A DNA stretch of 64,000 nt from Limnephilus marmoratus (GCA_917880885.1 OU862927.1:38715571-38779570), one strand, 5' to 3'. Counted from the first letter of the stretch, positions 52,148 to 62,591 are shown. The notes: generated by a model not told the origin, from the sequence alone. Program-made: numbers and translations.

Positions 52148-53750
52148 GAGGGTTGTCCAAGAATTCAATTCCGTTCCAATTTTAAAAATGGAGAAAAAAA
52201 ATTATTTACAAAAAATTCGTTTGACATTTTAGGGACATATCCCCATTATTTTTTGACAAAGTCCCGTTACGATCGATGCACTTGGTGAGCCGTGGCACAA
52301 GATCCTTTATTAACTTATCTTAGAACTCCGCCGCCAAAAATGCTATCACCTCTCCCTCCGGTCGGTCTCCAAAGGTTTTTCGGCCAAATGTTGCCATCAG
52401 GTGAAGTAAAAGATGCAATTCATGTCAGTGATTATATTTTTGTTTCCAGGGTTAGGTAGTGAACCTGTGTATCAACCCAAAAAAACTTCACCTTGGCTGG
52501 AAAAAAGGTTTCGAAGAAATCCGAGCGCTTTCCATACGATTTTGCTCTTCAGCATTTTGGGAACCCAATGAGTACGCAATTTACATACGCCATTTTTCCT
52601 TCAAAATCATTTGTGTGGTAGATTTACCGACGTCTGGGATCAAAATTGCAAGCTTACGAACTTCAACACGCCTTTTAGTTGAGAAAGATAGGCCACTTGC
52701 ATGGACTTCATAACGACTTGGAAAAAATCGTGTGGATAGAGTTTTTTACTAAGATTACGAAAATGTTAGTAAAAATTTTTAGAAATGTACAGTTTTTTTT
52801 ATTTTTAAATAAATAAATCTATTATTTGGGCTCGTGACGTCACTACATGAAAATGTCCCGTCGCCGAAAATGTTCCTATTAATTTTATAAAATTCCACAC
52901 TGATTTATTTTTTTATATGGCATCACTTTGATTTCAGGCGAATTTTTGAATTCGTTCACTAGATTTATTGTTTGTTCTCTGCGAACTTATCATTTGGTTT
53001 GATTTTTTGACAGATGTTCTGAAGAGAACCCCGTACAATTAATGGGTACGGGGTTCTCTTCAGAACGTGAAGAGGATGTCGGTACATGTTTTAGCGGTAT
53101 AATGATTATGGTGCTGATTTTAACAAAATAAAATTTTATAATATTCTTATTATTATTACAATTTACAAGTTCAAGTATATTACATTGAATTTAGTAATAT
53201 AGACGCTGTACATTATAATGATTTATGATCAATAAGATGGATCAAGGAAAAAAATATTTATGAGATGTAATATTTTTGGTATGCCTCGTTTTTCTCCTGT
53301 GCCATTCGTGTGGAAAACGTTATTTTTTTTTTAAATTATTTTCGGCTATGTAATTATCGTTTTTTCACACCTATAAAATTATGTCCCGTCTTTCCGGTTT
53401 ATAAAAAATGGTGTGATTTTTCGGATTGAAATTTTCAAAAAATCCCCAGGGTTTCAAAAATACGATTAAAAAAAAAAAAAAATACAGAATGTCTTAGAAT
53501 ATTTGCCTAAACCGGAAAAAAATTTAAAAAAATGTGATGCAAGTGGCCTATTGAGCGCACCTCGCAGGCGCGGCGGGATCCGACAGCGGAGCGTCCATCT
53601 CAAATGGACGCAAAGATCGCGCTGAAGCAGCTACCAAGCCGAATCACCACTCGTTTTATAAGGGAAAGTCTGAGCTACATGCTAGTGCCGCCATATTTTG
53701 AAAAATAATGTCCGCGTCGCTGAAAGGTCTTTAATTCTTGGACAACCCTC
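52148..53750 (-). mobile_element. Third mariner element, interrupted by the 858-base MITE
   Basis: The ends GAGGGTTGTCCAAGAATT (52148 on) and its complement AATTCTTGGACAACCCTC (about 53732-53749) are inverted repeats flanked by TA. Minus-strand frames give DKLIKDLVPRLTKCIDRNGT (C-terminus) and KSTTQMILKEKWRM, then RTHWVPKML (N-terminal helix-turn-helix region). Most of the catalytic domain is deleted. The MITE at 52691-53548 sits between the N-terminal region and the 5' end. Confidence 0.8.
52691..53548. mobile_element. 858-base TA-flanked MITE, copy 2
   Basis: Same length, TIRs and internal hairpin as 9643-10500, with scattered single-base differences only. TA at 52689-52690 and 53549-53550. 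Inserted in the dead mariner. Confidence 0.9.
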
Positions 53751-53759
53751 GTAAATTAA

Positions 53760-54910
53760 ATAAATAAGGTTTTTTGTGTGGATTGGTGTAGTCGGTTCGT
53801 AAATTATATTTTCGTGATTTGATATAATAATATAGTTATGCCGATTGCTAAAAGGATCCGGATATTATAACAGGATGTATTAGAATGAAGAGATTTATTA
53901 TTCAAACAGATTAACTTTTATTGAACACCCAAAGATTCAACGCGATGTTTTCAGAAACGTTGGAAACACGGTGTTTACTAGGTTACAAACAAAATTAATA
54001 AAATATATTATAAACTAAATTAACAAACTATTTTTTAAATAATTATCATCCCTTCTATCAAGCCTTATCTAAAATTGCCTCCACTTCATTCAACATCTCA
54101 TCTCTTCTAAGTCTGAACTCGACTCGAATTTTTCAGATAATTTTGACATTTGAACATTTAAATAAAGTTAACCTACACCTTCCCTCTTTCCATAATTTGA
54201 TTTGACGGAACACCCTTGAAGGGTAAAAGCCAGAAACATTTGAAAAAAGAAGACAAAGGGAAGAGGAATATTAGGATAAGGATAGTAGATGCTATCAATA
54301 CATTCTATGCTCAAGAATTAATTTGTGATTTGATTCGATATTTCTAAAGGTTATTGTTGTCGATATTATTATTAAATCGTGTATTATACTGCTATTGGAA
54401 TTGTGAATTTTAAGGTTATTTCTGCATGTCGGCAAATGAACAACTTAACCCTCCATGATATTTATTGGTATTTATGGCCGCTTGCCACAAGTCCATCATA
54501 ATTATATATGCAGTGCATGGCATAATAATATAATATGTAACGTTGAAGTTAAATCTCAAAAGAAAAGGGTTTTATGTTCACCTTGAAATAATAGCACGCT
54601 TATTCTGAGAATATGGCAACACTTACCCAATGGAAATCATAAAAGGAATAATTGATTAGCACCTGGTAACACCTACCTACAATTAAGTTCAAGATAATAT
54701 ATGAACTGCCGATGTAGTGTTTTTCGAAGGTAAGTCAAATCTCGTCCATTCAGCATATTTCCAAGGGTACAGGTCAACTTGAAAATTGAAAAATACTATC
54801 GAAACTCGCTATAACTCTATGTGATGAAAAAACCAAATACCCAAATCTGGAAAAACAACATTTTCCAAAAAATCCCAATAAGCGGTCTGAAACCTAAGCC
54901 TAACTATCAA
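53760..54910. other. Unassigned stretch
   Basis: AT-rich; no gene or known repeat found. Confidence 0.35.
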
Positions 54911-54914
54911 TTAT

Positions 54915-55230
54915 CGTAACAAACTGATTGCAATCTTTGGAGCAGATGGGATTTCCTTCCTTGTTTTACCGGGAAGATTCGTCAACTAACGTCATTGGAA
55001 CGGTTCATAGTCGTGAAACATGCCAAACGTGCACCCAACGTTTGTACACGGTTGTTTCGAGGGATCAGATCTTTTCTATGACTCGTTCTTGAGTTAAATA
55101 GCTCGTCTGTAGAACGATTTGCCAGCATTTGTGTTTCATCAATTCTACAATACGTGTCTCCTCAAAGATTACATAAGCCCTGAGTGAATTTATTTTCCCC
55201 AGTACTCCTACGTGGAGTTAATGTAAAACA
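54915..55230 (+). mobile_element. LINE-A 3' fragment, degraded
   Basis: ACTGATTGCAATCTTTGGAG, CAACGTTTGTACACGGTTG and GATTTGCCAGCATTTGTG track the LINE-A coding end, and CCTGAGTGAATTTATTTTCC with GTGGAGTTAATGTAAAAC is the tail. No frame survives. Confidence 0.75.
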
Positions 55231-55234
55231 ACTA

Positions 55235-55535
55235 TTAAATCAAACTAAAAAAAAAACAACACATACAACAACAAAAAACAACACACACAACGACAAAAAA
55301 ACAACACACATGACAAAAAAAAAACAACACATAGGTACAACACCAAAAAATAAAGCACACAAGAAAAAAAACAACACATACAATAACAAAAAACAAAACA
55401 CACAACAACACATACAAAAACAAAAACCAAAACACACAACAACAAAAAAACAAAAAACAAAACAAGACCGAGAAGCAGAATGCATAAACCACAGCAAAAT
55501 AAACAAGCGAAAAACGCAACCACCAAACAACTCAA
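55235..55535. repeat. Cryptic AC/A-rich simple repeat
   Basis: Irregular AACAACACACAACAAAAAA words over about 230 bases directly after the LINE-A tail. The Lys/Thr-rich and Phe/Val/Cys-rich frames on the two strands are consequences of composition. Confidence 0.85.
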
Positions 55536-55639
55536 AAACCCTTTTGCCCGATAAACGGACAACCTGCCAATAAATTAACTTAGTAATAAAAAACTTTTTT
55601 ATAAATAATAAATACGATTTTTTTTCTTACCTTATAAAC

Positions 55640-57171
55640 CAGGGTTTCCCAACTTTTATTTCGCCGAGCCTCCCCGAACCAAAAAAAATATTTTCAAGCC
55701 CCCCTTCAGTGGCGTAGCTAGCGTGGGCATGGGGGGCGGGTTTAGAGAATTTCATTTCAGAAATAGGATTTTTCGTCAATAAAAAGACCGTCAGGCACAA
55801 AATTCGGGACGTTCCGAATATAAACAAAACCGTTTTCAATTTTTTGCGACAATATCCATCGTAATTTTTAACAACCGGGTGTCACCTCCCGTCGGGTGTA
55901 GAGTCACCCCCCCCCCCCCCCCCCGTCGGGTGGCACCCGGGGCGGTCCGCCCCCCCCTCTCAGTTATCAAAAGTTTCAACAAAAATAGGAAACACATTTT
56001 TTTATATTAACTAAATTATTTATTTGAATTTCAAAGACGAGTAGGTACAATACAGATACAATATATTTATTTATTATGGATCTTTAATAGAACAGTAGGT
56101 ACACTTCCAAACAATAATTACTTTTACATTTACATTTCTTAGTGGTCTTTTAATCATACATATTATTCTATTATTATTTTTTTATTTATTTAACTTCTAT
56201 TTTTAAACGACTTCAAAAAGGAGGAGGTTCTCAATTCGACTGTATTTTTTTTTTTTTTTATGTTTGTTACCTCAGAACTTTTGACTGGGTTAACCGATAT
56301 TGATGATTCTTTTTTTATTTGAAAGCTGGTGCTTTCCGTGTGGTCCCATTTTAATTTGGTCCAGTTCTGACAATGACATCCATGAGAAAACCATATAAGT
56401 CTTAAATTTGCATTAAGTATGTGCGCGACAAATGGACGAATAACTCAATATCACGCCAACCGATTGCGATGATTCTTTTTTTATTGGAAACGATGTCCTT
56501 CAAGGGTAATTTGATGAGAGTTTGGTTAGGTTTTGATTATCGGATCCATGACAAATTAACGAAACTCGGCTGAATCTCTTAATTTGACCCTACCGTCGTT
56601 ATGGTCAAATTATGTCTGTCTCATATGAGCAGCACGTTTAGTGGGTTTACCCATATTCAGACAAATTAGTTAGTGTACTTCAGATTCACTAAAAATCAAA
56701 AAATAGTCGCTTGTGCGACACAAGCACATCTCACCTATAACTATGTATATAGTTACAAACCTACCTTGACTGACACCGACTCCAAAAATAACAATCGTAC
56801 CTACATTTTGATGATTAGAAAAAGTAAGTTGATTATGAAGTTGTAGAAGAATACGAAATTATTTTTTACTTTTTAGTGCATTTTTTGAAGTCATTTTTTT
56901 GTTTTGTTAAAATTTTTGTTTATTCTAATTAGATAATGTCTAACAACTGTCAAAGTAATTTTAAAACAAATAAATAAAAACTTATAAAGAACTGTTGAGA
57001 TACTTGAGCTTGCATGCACTGTACCAGATGGTCGATTATGGTACTCGTATTTGCTAGAGCTTTGCTTTGAATATATTTTTTTTTTGGAAATGCAAACGTA
57101 CCTATTACGCCCCTTCTGACATTTCTCTACGCCCTCTTAGGGGGGCGTTCCCCCCCGGTTGGGAAGTCCTG
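55640..57171. mobile_element. hAT-type element with perfect 8-base duplication
   Basis: TTATAAAC occurs at 55632-55639 and at 57172-57179. The ends CAGGGTTTCCCAAC and (complement) CAGGACTTCCCAACC are inverted repeats, typical of hAT. The 1532-base body has no transposase. It contains another element start (CAGTGGCGTAGCTAGCGTGG, 55708), a poly-C tract (55907-55924) and a common dispersed repeat (CCGATATTGATGATTC region, about 56300). Confidence 0.9.
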
Positions 57172-57337
57172 TTATAAACTATAATATACTAAACTACTCC
57201 CCAATTTAAAAATGAGAAACCATTTCTCTATTGAGCTGGGCAGTTTAGTTAAAAAAATAATCATAAGAAACAGATTGTCATTAACATTGAATAATTTGAA
57301 TTTCTAAATGTTTTCGTTTATATTAGCTCCGCACAGG

Positions 57338-58453
57338 TAGGGTTGCCATCTCTTAAATTTGGCAACTAGGACAAGACGCGTTAAAACCCCGGATTTTAGG
57401 GCCCAGAACCCGGACATGTCAACAGGTTTTTTTAAACATAGTCAGTGTAATAAAAAACAGTTGAAAATGTCATAAATCACCTTTTTATTTTTTTTTTCAA
57501 ATTAAATTTAGTCATCTTTTATCATCATTATAAATGTGCTTAACAAAACAGAATCTTATTACAGTTTGTTACAAATTGTTTTAATAATCAGTAAGAGTTT
57601 TTTTATTCTTAAAATAAAACACAAATTATTAATATACTCTGTTATGAAAACAAAACATTATTAAAATATTAAGCCTAACAAAATTCAATTAAATTTTTAA
57701 ACAAAAAGTACTGAGACCATTTTAGTATTCAGTCTTACAATTTTTGAGGTAACTTTTTTACTCAATAATAATTATATTTTTAAATTTTTATTAGCAGCTA
57801 TTTAAACAACAAAATATCTCTTAACGTAATAATATGAACTTAATTTAGTCTTCTTAAATTTTAAGCAACAAAACTGAACCTTTTTAAAGTTTAGACTTAC
57901 TGTAATGTAAGTTACATTATTTTTTTTTTAAGCATAAAATAATAAAAAACTATACTCATTTATATCACCTTAAAGTTTTAATCAACAGCCTTATTGTAAA
58001 TTTCTTTTACTTAATAAAAACAATCATAACTTTAACTACAAAAATGAAAAGAAATTATTGCACTCATAAGTACATTATTTGATTATCTCAGCCTCTCGCC
58101 TTTTTTACTTTTCAGTTTTTTTTGTTTTTATCACTCTTTCCGATAGCTTTTAGAATATCTTCCCTTTTTAAACGGAATTTGTAAAAAATTCAGCTGTATT
58201 CTTGGAAATCGAATTTAATTTTAATTAAAGATAAATGAAACAATGTTACTTTGTTTGAACCACTATTTGTTTAAAGCTGACCGGTTTCAGAACGACCGTT
58301 CCTTCCTCAGGGCAAACGTATACGTTTGACTTTAAATTTTAAGACTTTAAATTTTTTTAAACCCGGACATCAAATGAAACCCCGCCCGGACGCTCCCCGG
58401 ACGCCCTCTAAACTAGGACAAATCCGGGGAAACCCGGACGGATGGCAACCCTA
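57338..58453. mobile_element. hAT-type element inside S1, 8-base duplication
   Basis: CGCACAGG stands at 57330-57337 and 58454-58461. Ends TAGGGTTGCCATC / GATGGCAACCCTA are perfect inverted repeats; subterminal GGATTTTAGGG and CGGGGAAACCCGGAC words also repeat. The 1116 bases are AT-rich with no transposase, and include a P1 hammerhead-like segment. Confidence 0.92.
58277..58313 (-). ncRNA. Hammerhead-like motif inside the hAT element
   Basis: On the minus strand: CTGAGGA (58304-58310), stem II GGAAC/GTTCT with loop GGTC, GAAAC, palindrome ACCGGT (58280-58285) and GTC. Downstream bases (AACAAATAGTGGTTCAAACA) align with those after the motif at 11272, so it is a diverged P1 copy. Stem I is poorly paired. 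Confidence 0.5.
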
Positions 58454-58834
58454 CGCACAGGAGGCCCTGAGGGGCTATGTCATCTTTGGAGATGCAGTGT
58501 GGGGGTCTTTTTAGAAAAACAAATCCGGGAAGGAAAAAGGTATGAGCGATGGATGGTAATCTGGGTGCCAGTGTGTGCAGGAGTGATGTACGTACGAATC
58601 TATCCCTCCCACTACGGTGCAAGGCGATGTTCCTGCTGGAGAGGTCAAAAGGTTTCCCTCAACCGGTCCATCCCGAAACGACCTACCACACAGTGGGTGG
58701 GCAGACTCATCCACCGCCAAGACCTGGACAATCCCCACCTCATTAACCCGGGTACCCCTGCTAAATCACCAGGCGTAGCGAACTACTTGGGGTGCTATGG
58801 CATTGGTTCCTGGAGCAGCCGTAATTAAACTTAA

Positions 58835-59305
58835 ATTTACAACAATATATGTATAAATATTAATAAAGAAAACACAGGAAACAAATAACTCCTGCAATTG
58901 TCACACTGTTTTTTTTTTGTTAAAAATTCAATCTGAACCAAACTTCAATAAATAGCAAAAGATTATTCAAGCGAGGTAAAAATAATCGTAAACGCCAACA
59001 AAAAGTTCGCCTAATAACCCGTAACAAAGCCATTCTCAGCTCTGTAAATATTCTCATTATTATAATATTTTGTTCAAGGTTTTATACAATAATTTAAACA
59101 CACAGAATGATTTACAAGTCGGGTGCCTGACAAAGCGATTAATAATCGCTGCGATTAACCTTACGTTTTCCATGGTTCAAGTAATAACCTCATACACTTT
59201 TGTGCAAAATAATCAAGGGGAATAAAAGGTAATATGACCATTTAAAAACCTGTATAAACGTTTCATTTGTGAAGAAAAATTTGTTAAGAGCTTTTTCCTA
59301 CGTAC
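58835..59305. other. Unassigned AT-rich stretch
   Basis: No gene or repeat recognised. Confidence 0.35.
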
Positions 59306-59307
59306 CT

Positions 59308-59398
59308 AAATATCCCCTACAATATATCCCCGACAAAATAACCTTCGGACAAAACATCCTCCAACAAAATATCTACTATAATCTAACCTAACGTTAGC
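59308..59398 (+). repeat. ACAAAATATC-type short repeats with CCTAAC
   Basis: AATATCCCCTACAATATATC, CCCCGACAAAATAACC, CAACAAAATATCTAC then ATCTAACCTAACG. An inverted counterpart (GATATTTTGTCGGGGATATTG) stands at 60917-60937. Confidence 0.5.
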
Positions 59399-59411
59399 CA
59401 AACTTATTTAA

Positions 59412-59869
59412 CACTAGCTGGTACCCGGCATGCGTTGCTATGCCATTTAATAAAGAAATTATTTCCCCCATTCGTGTCCTTTCCCATTCGTCCCGTTCCC
59501 CTTCCGCCTCCTCTTCCTTTCCCGCGTCCCCTTCCCCTCTCGCGTTCCCACTTCGCCTTCCCTCTCCCCACCCCCCTCGCCCGCTTCGTCCCGCGAACCC
59601 CCCTCCCGAGTTCCCCTCACTCCTTACGAGTTCCCATCCCCTCTCCCGCGTTCCATACATTCAGTCCCAGTACATTCAGTTTTATAACATCTCGCGTGCC
59701 ACCTATTGCAATTTTTTATACAAATTTCATTACGCCAGAGCTCCCCGTTGATTTATACGAACCCTGTACTGACAATAATGAACACAACAAAAAAAGAATT
59801 AACCATTTTGGTGCAGTCGTTCGGAAGTTATGCGCGTACATACATTTCGGCGATTCATTTTTATTTATA
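59412..59869 (-). mobile_element. Dispersed repeat N1 (minus)
   Basis: CTAGCTGGTACCCGGCATGC at its start, a long pyrimidine-rich middle, then GCGCGTACATACATTTCGGC just before the microsatellite. Order is exactly the reverse of 29518-30183. Confidence 0.7.
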
Positions 59870-60463
59870 TAGAAGATAGAAGATAGAAGATAGAAGATAG
59901 AAGATAGAAGATAGAAGATAGAAGATAGAAGATAGAAGATAGAAGATAGAAGATAGAAGATAGAAGATAGAAGATAGAAGATAGAAGATAGAAGATAGAA
60001 GATAGAAGATAGAAGATAGAAGATAGAAGATAGAAGATAGAAGATAGAAGATAGAAGATAGAAGATAGAAGATAGAAGATAGAAGATAGAAGATAGAAGA
60101 TAGAAGATAGAAGATAGAAGATAGAAGATAGAAGATAGAAGATAGAAGATAGAAGATAGAAGATAGAAGATAGAAGATAGAAGATAGAAGATAGAAGATA
60201 GAAGATAGAAGATAGAAGATAGAAGATAGAAGATAGAAGATAGAAGATAGAAGATAGAAGATAGAAGATAGAAGATAGAAGATAGAAGATAGAACATAGA
60301 ACATAGAAGATAGAAGATAGAACATAGAAGATAGAAGATAGAAGATAGAAGATAGAAGATAGAAGATAGAAGATAGAAGATAGAAGATAGAAGATAGAAG
60401 ATAGAAGATAGAAGATAGAAGATAGAAGATAGAAGATAGAAGATAGAAGATAGATAGATAGAT
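59870..60463. repeat. Heptanucleotide microsatellite (AGAAGAT)n, ~84 units
   Basis: About 590 bases of AGAAGAT with only a few variants (AGAACAT near 60293-60320), ending in TAGATAGATAGAT. Because 7 x 3 = 21, each minus-strand frame reads the heptapeptide FYLLSSI repeatedly, producing ~200-codon frames with no biological meaning. Confidence 0.97.
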
Positions 60464-60491
60464 TTTACTATTTTTGAACAATAATTTATTG

Positions 60492-60731
60492 GATACGTTT
60501 TAAGATTTTCACGGCCAAAAGTATTTTCGTTTTTTTGTTTTTGGGGTGTTATGCCGTGTTGCGCTACCTCCGCCTTTAGCTAACGATTCGGACAGCGTTG
60601 CAGTGTCCATCATTAGGGCAGATCCGGCAGATCCGGTAGATATGATGATAATCACTGCAACGCTGTCCGAATCGTTAGCTAAAGATGGAGGTTGCTCAAC
60701 ACGGCATAACACCCCAAAAACAAATAACGAA
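60492..60731 (+). mobile_element. PLE-like element P2, fold-back copy 2
   Basis: AATAATTTATTG at 60480-60491 and 60732-60743 is an exact 12-base duplication. Arms GGGGTGTTATGCCGTGTTGC and GCAACACGGCATAACACCCC-like are inverted over about 80 bases. The ribozyme cores facing the centre are mutated (CTAATGA for CTGATGA; GAAT for GAAA). Confidence 0.8.
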
Positions 60732-60864
60732 AATAATTTATTGTCTTTACAGGTCGTCTGTATTATTTTTGTTCCATTTTACTATTTTTGAACAATAATT
60801 TAATGTCTCTATAGGTTATCTTTATTATTTTTGTCCCATTAGGTTATTAGGGATATCTGTATTA

Positions 60865-60915
60865 TTATTGTTAGGTTAGGTTAGGTTGGGTTGGGTTAGT
60901 TTAGGTTAGGTTTTA
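60865..60915 (+). repeat. TTAGG-type tract
   Basis: GTTAGGTTAGGTTAGGTTGG followed by GTTGGGTTAGTTTAGGTTAGG. Interstitial telomere-like repeat of about eight units with point changes. Confidence 0.8.
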
Positions 60916-60919
60916 GTTG

Positions 60920-61325
60920 ATATTTTGTCGGGGATATTGTGTAGCGGATTTTGGGTCAAAAGTCGTGAAACCGTTTCGGACATGGCGTTTGAACAAGCTG
61001 TTTCGGCAAACCCGCATAAAAAGAGCGAACTGAGATTCTCGGGGGCCGCGGTCGTTTTCAGAACAGCGTGGTTTCGTGTGAATACCTCCATACAACTCGA
61101 AAACCAGGCTGGTGTCGCGAAACTGCGACTCCACTGTTAATTGGCGGTAAATGCTACAGAGCAAAGCCTATGCAGCCCTCGAAGGACCAGTCCCGAAACT
61201 ACGTCAAAACGCTAAGTTATACGGGACGATTAAATAGCATACACCCGCAAAATCTGATGGATAGTCAGTCGATAGTTCAAATCTGTGCTTTTGGAAAATT
61301 AGATAAGCACAGATTGGAATAAGGA
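60920..61325. other. Unassigned GC-moderate stretch
   Basis: Several overlapping short frames on both strands (60913-61164) but no recognised motif. Base composition is less AT-rich than neighbours, so a decayed gene or element is possible. Confidence 0.3.
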
Positions 61326-61333
61326 AAATTAAT

Positions 61334-61507
61334 AGGACTCACCGTTGCAAATGGGGCCTCGCTGATCTCCAGTTTTGGTGTACACTTCTCTCTGTTTAAA
61401 ATTCGCAATATTCTTATAACAAGAGGTTACGATACATGCCCTGTCTGAGATGTTATTTTTTTCTGAGCAGGAAAGCACACTGTCACCTCTCCAAAGTTGA
61501 GTACTTT
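61334..61507 (-). CDS. Possible host exon, weak
   Basis: On the minus strand a plausible acceptor (TTGTTGCAAG, about 61508-61517) is followed by an open frame reading STQLWRGDSVLSCSEKNNIS, DRACIVTSCYKNIANFKQRE and VYTKTGDQRGPICN, ending at a donor-like AACG|GTGAGT near 61343/61342. It is about 55 codons, rich in cysteine (four) with extracellular-domain flavour. No family recognised and no upstream or downstream partner visible, so this may be chance. Confidence 0.3.
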
Positions 61508-61639
61508 CTTGCAACAATTTTTATGGTGACATTTTGGAAGGAAAGATTAGGTAGGTGGGATAAATTCAGGATTTTGACATATCTACCCACCAAGTCTGCG
61601 AATGCAATACCCAATCAATCTCATATAAAATCGCGCGAA

Positions 61640-62445
61640 CACGGGCGTTTTAAAGCTAAGCATTCAAAAAGAAGAGGATAGTTTGTTATGAATGTTAGAG
61701 AGAGAGTGCGCTAATATTAAAAAAGGGTTATAATTAGGCGAAAATTGTGAAAATATTTAATAAAGCACGACTCGTTCAAAATAGAGCAAAACTCTCTAGG
61801 TTTTTAAAGAAACAACTTGATTTTTTTAATACCCATAATATGTTAAATAACTGAATAAAAAGTGTTTTTATTTAATTTTCGGAGCTTACTTTAAGTTAGC
61901 CTCTCAAAAACTGGGCGTACCGTACAGGGCCCGCAGATACTGCAGATAGTACTCAACTGCTAACCCTGTACAGATCACAAGTGCGCCCCACGGTTGAATT
62001 TGGCAGTCATCTCTGGTGTGGAGCTCCAAAATACCTGAAAGATACCCTCAACTCTGTGCAGAAACAAACGATCCGTTTGATAGATTCTCCCATCTTAATA
62101 GACGGATTCCAATCTTTAGAGCACAGGCGTCGGGCGGGAATGCTATCCTTGTTCTACCGATATTTCAATGGAAGATGCTCCGAGGAACTAGCGTCACTGA
62201 TTCCTTCGGCACCGGTACATAGTCGGAAAACACACTAAACGCGTGCCGAACATATGTACACGGTTGACATTTGTCACATGAGAACGGGTCGCTTCTTCCA
62301 GCCTCTGCACAGCATCTCAGATGACATAGGCCCTGAGGGAAATTATTTTCCTCAGGGCCTCCTGTGTGGAGTTAATGTAAAAAAAATCTTTGCGATTTTT
62401 TTCTATCGTGGGAACTTCGTACAATTGCCGTTTCAAAATAGATAT
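61640..62445. mobile_element. TTAA-type MITE, copy 2, split by LINE-A
   Basis: GAATGTTAGAGAGAGAG, GAAAATATTTAATAAAGCAC and GACTCGTTCAAAATAGAGC align with 5390-5530 of copy 1, up to TTTTCGGAGCTTACTTT at 61893. After the LINE the match resumes with CTTTGCGATTTTTTTCTATC. The outer tips are not clear. Confidence 0.65.
61894..62387 (+). mobile_element. LINE-A fragment inserted in the MITE
   Basis: It encodes (61981-62238) TVEFGSHLWCGAPKYLKDTL, NSVQKQTIRLIDSPILIDGF and RRRAGMLSLFYRYFNGRCSE, then a deletion of the last coding part and the tail with the CCTGAGGGAAATTATTTTCC stem-loop and poly-A. At least CTTT is duplicated at the junctions. Confidence 0.88.
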
Positions 62446-62591
62446 CAAATATAGAAAAAAATATAATTTGAATTTTAAAAAAACTTGAATTTTTATGAGA
62501 TTTTTTAAAATTAAGCATATTTTCAATGGTTTTCAACCGCAGTCGATTTTCGTTCGATCTTACTAAATTGTTGGACTTATTAACTTGTCAT

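Larger units (their letters stand above)
57310..58830 (-). mobile_element. S1 SINE (minus) interrupted by a hAT element
   Basis: The first piece (57310-57337) is the complement of the S1 tail tip (ATTAGCTCCGCACAGG). The rest (58454-58830) resumes with CGCACAGGAGGCCCTGAGG and runs to the 5' end region (ATGGCATTGGTTCCTGGAGC). Removing 57338-58461 restores an ordinary S1 copy. Confidence 0.9.

Noticed and set aside
55184..55573. Lys/Thr-rich and Phe/Val/Cys-rich frames around 55.2-55.6 kb
   Set aside because: Produced by the AC/A-rich simple repeat; no codon structure or conserved motif.
59716..60481. Two ~200-codon minus-strand frames repeating FYLLSSI, resembling a membrane repeat protein
   Set aside because: They are the translation of a 7-base microsatellite; all frames give the same peptide.
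899..60915. Chromosome end suggested by TTAGG tracts
   Set aside because: The tracts at 904, 32404 and 60865 are short, imperfect and internal to repeat-rich DNA, so they are interstitial.
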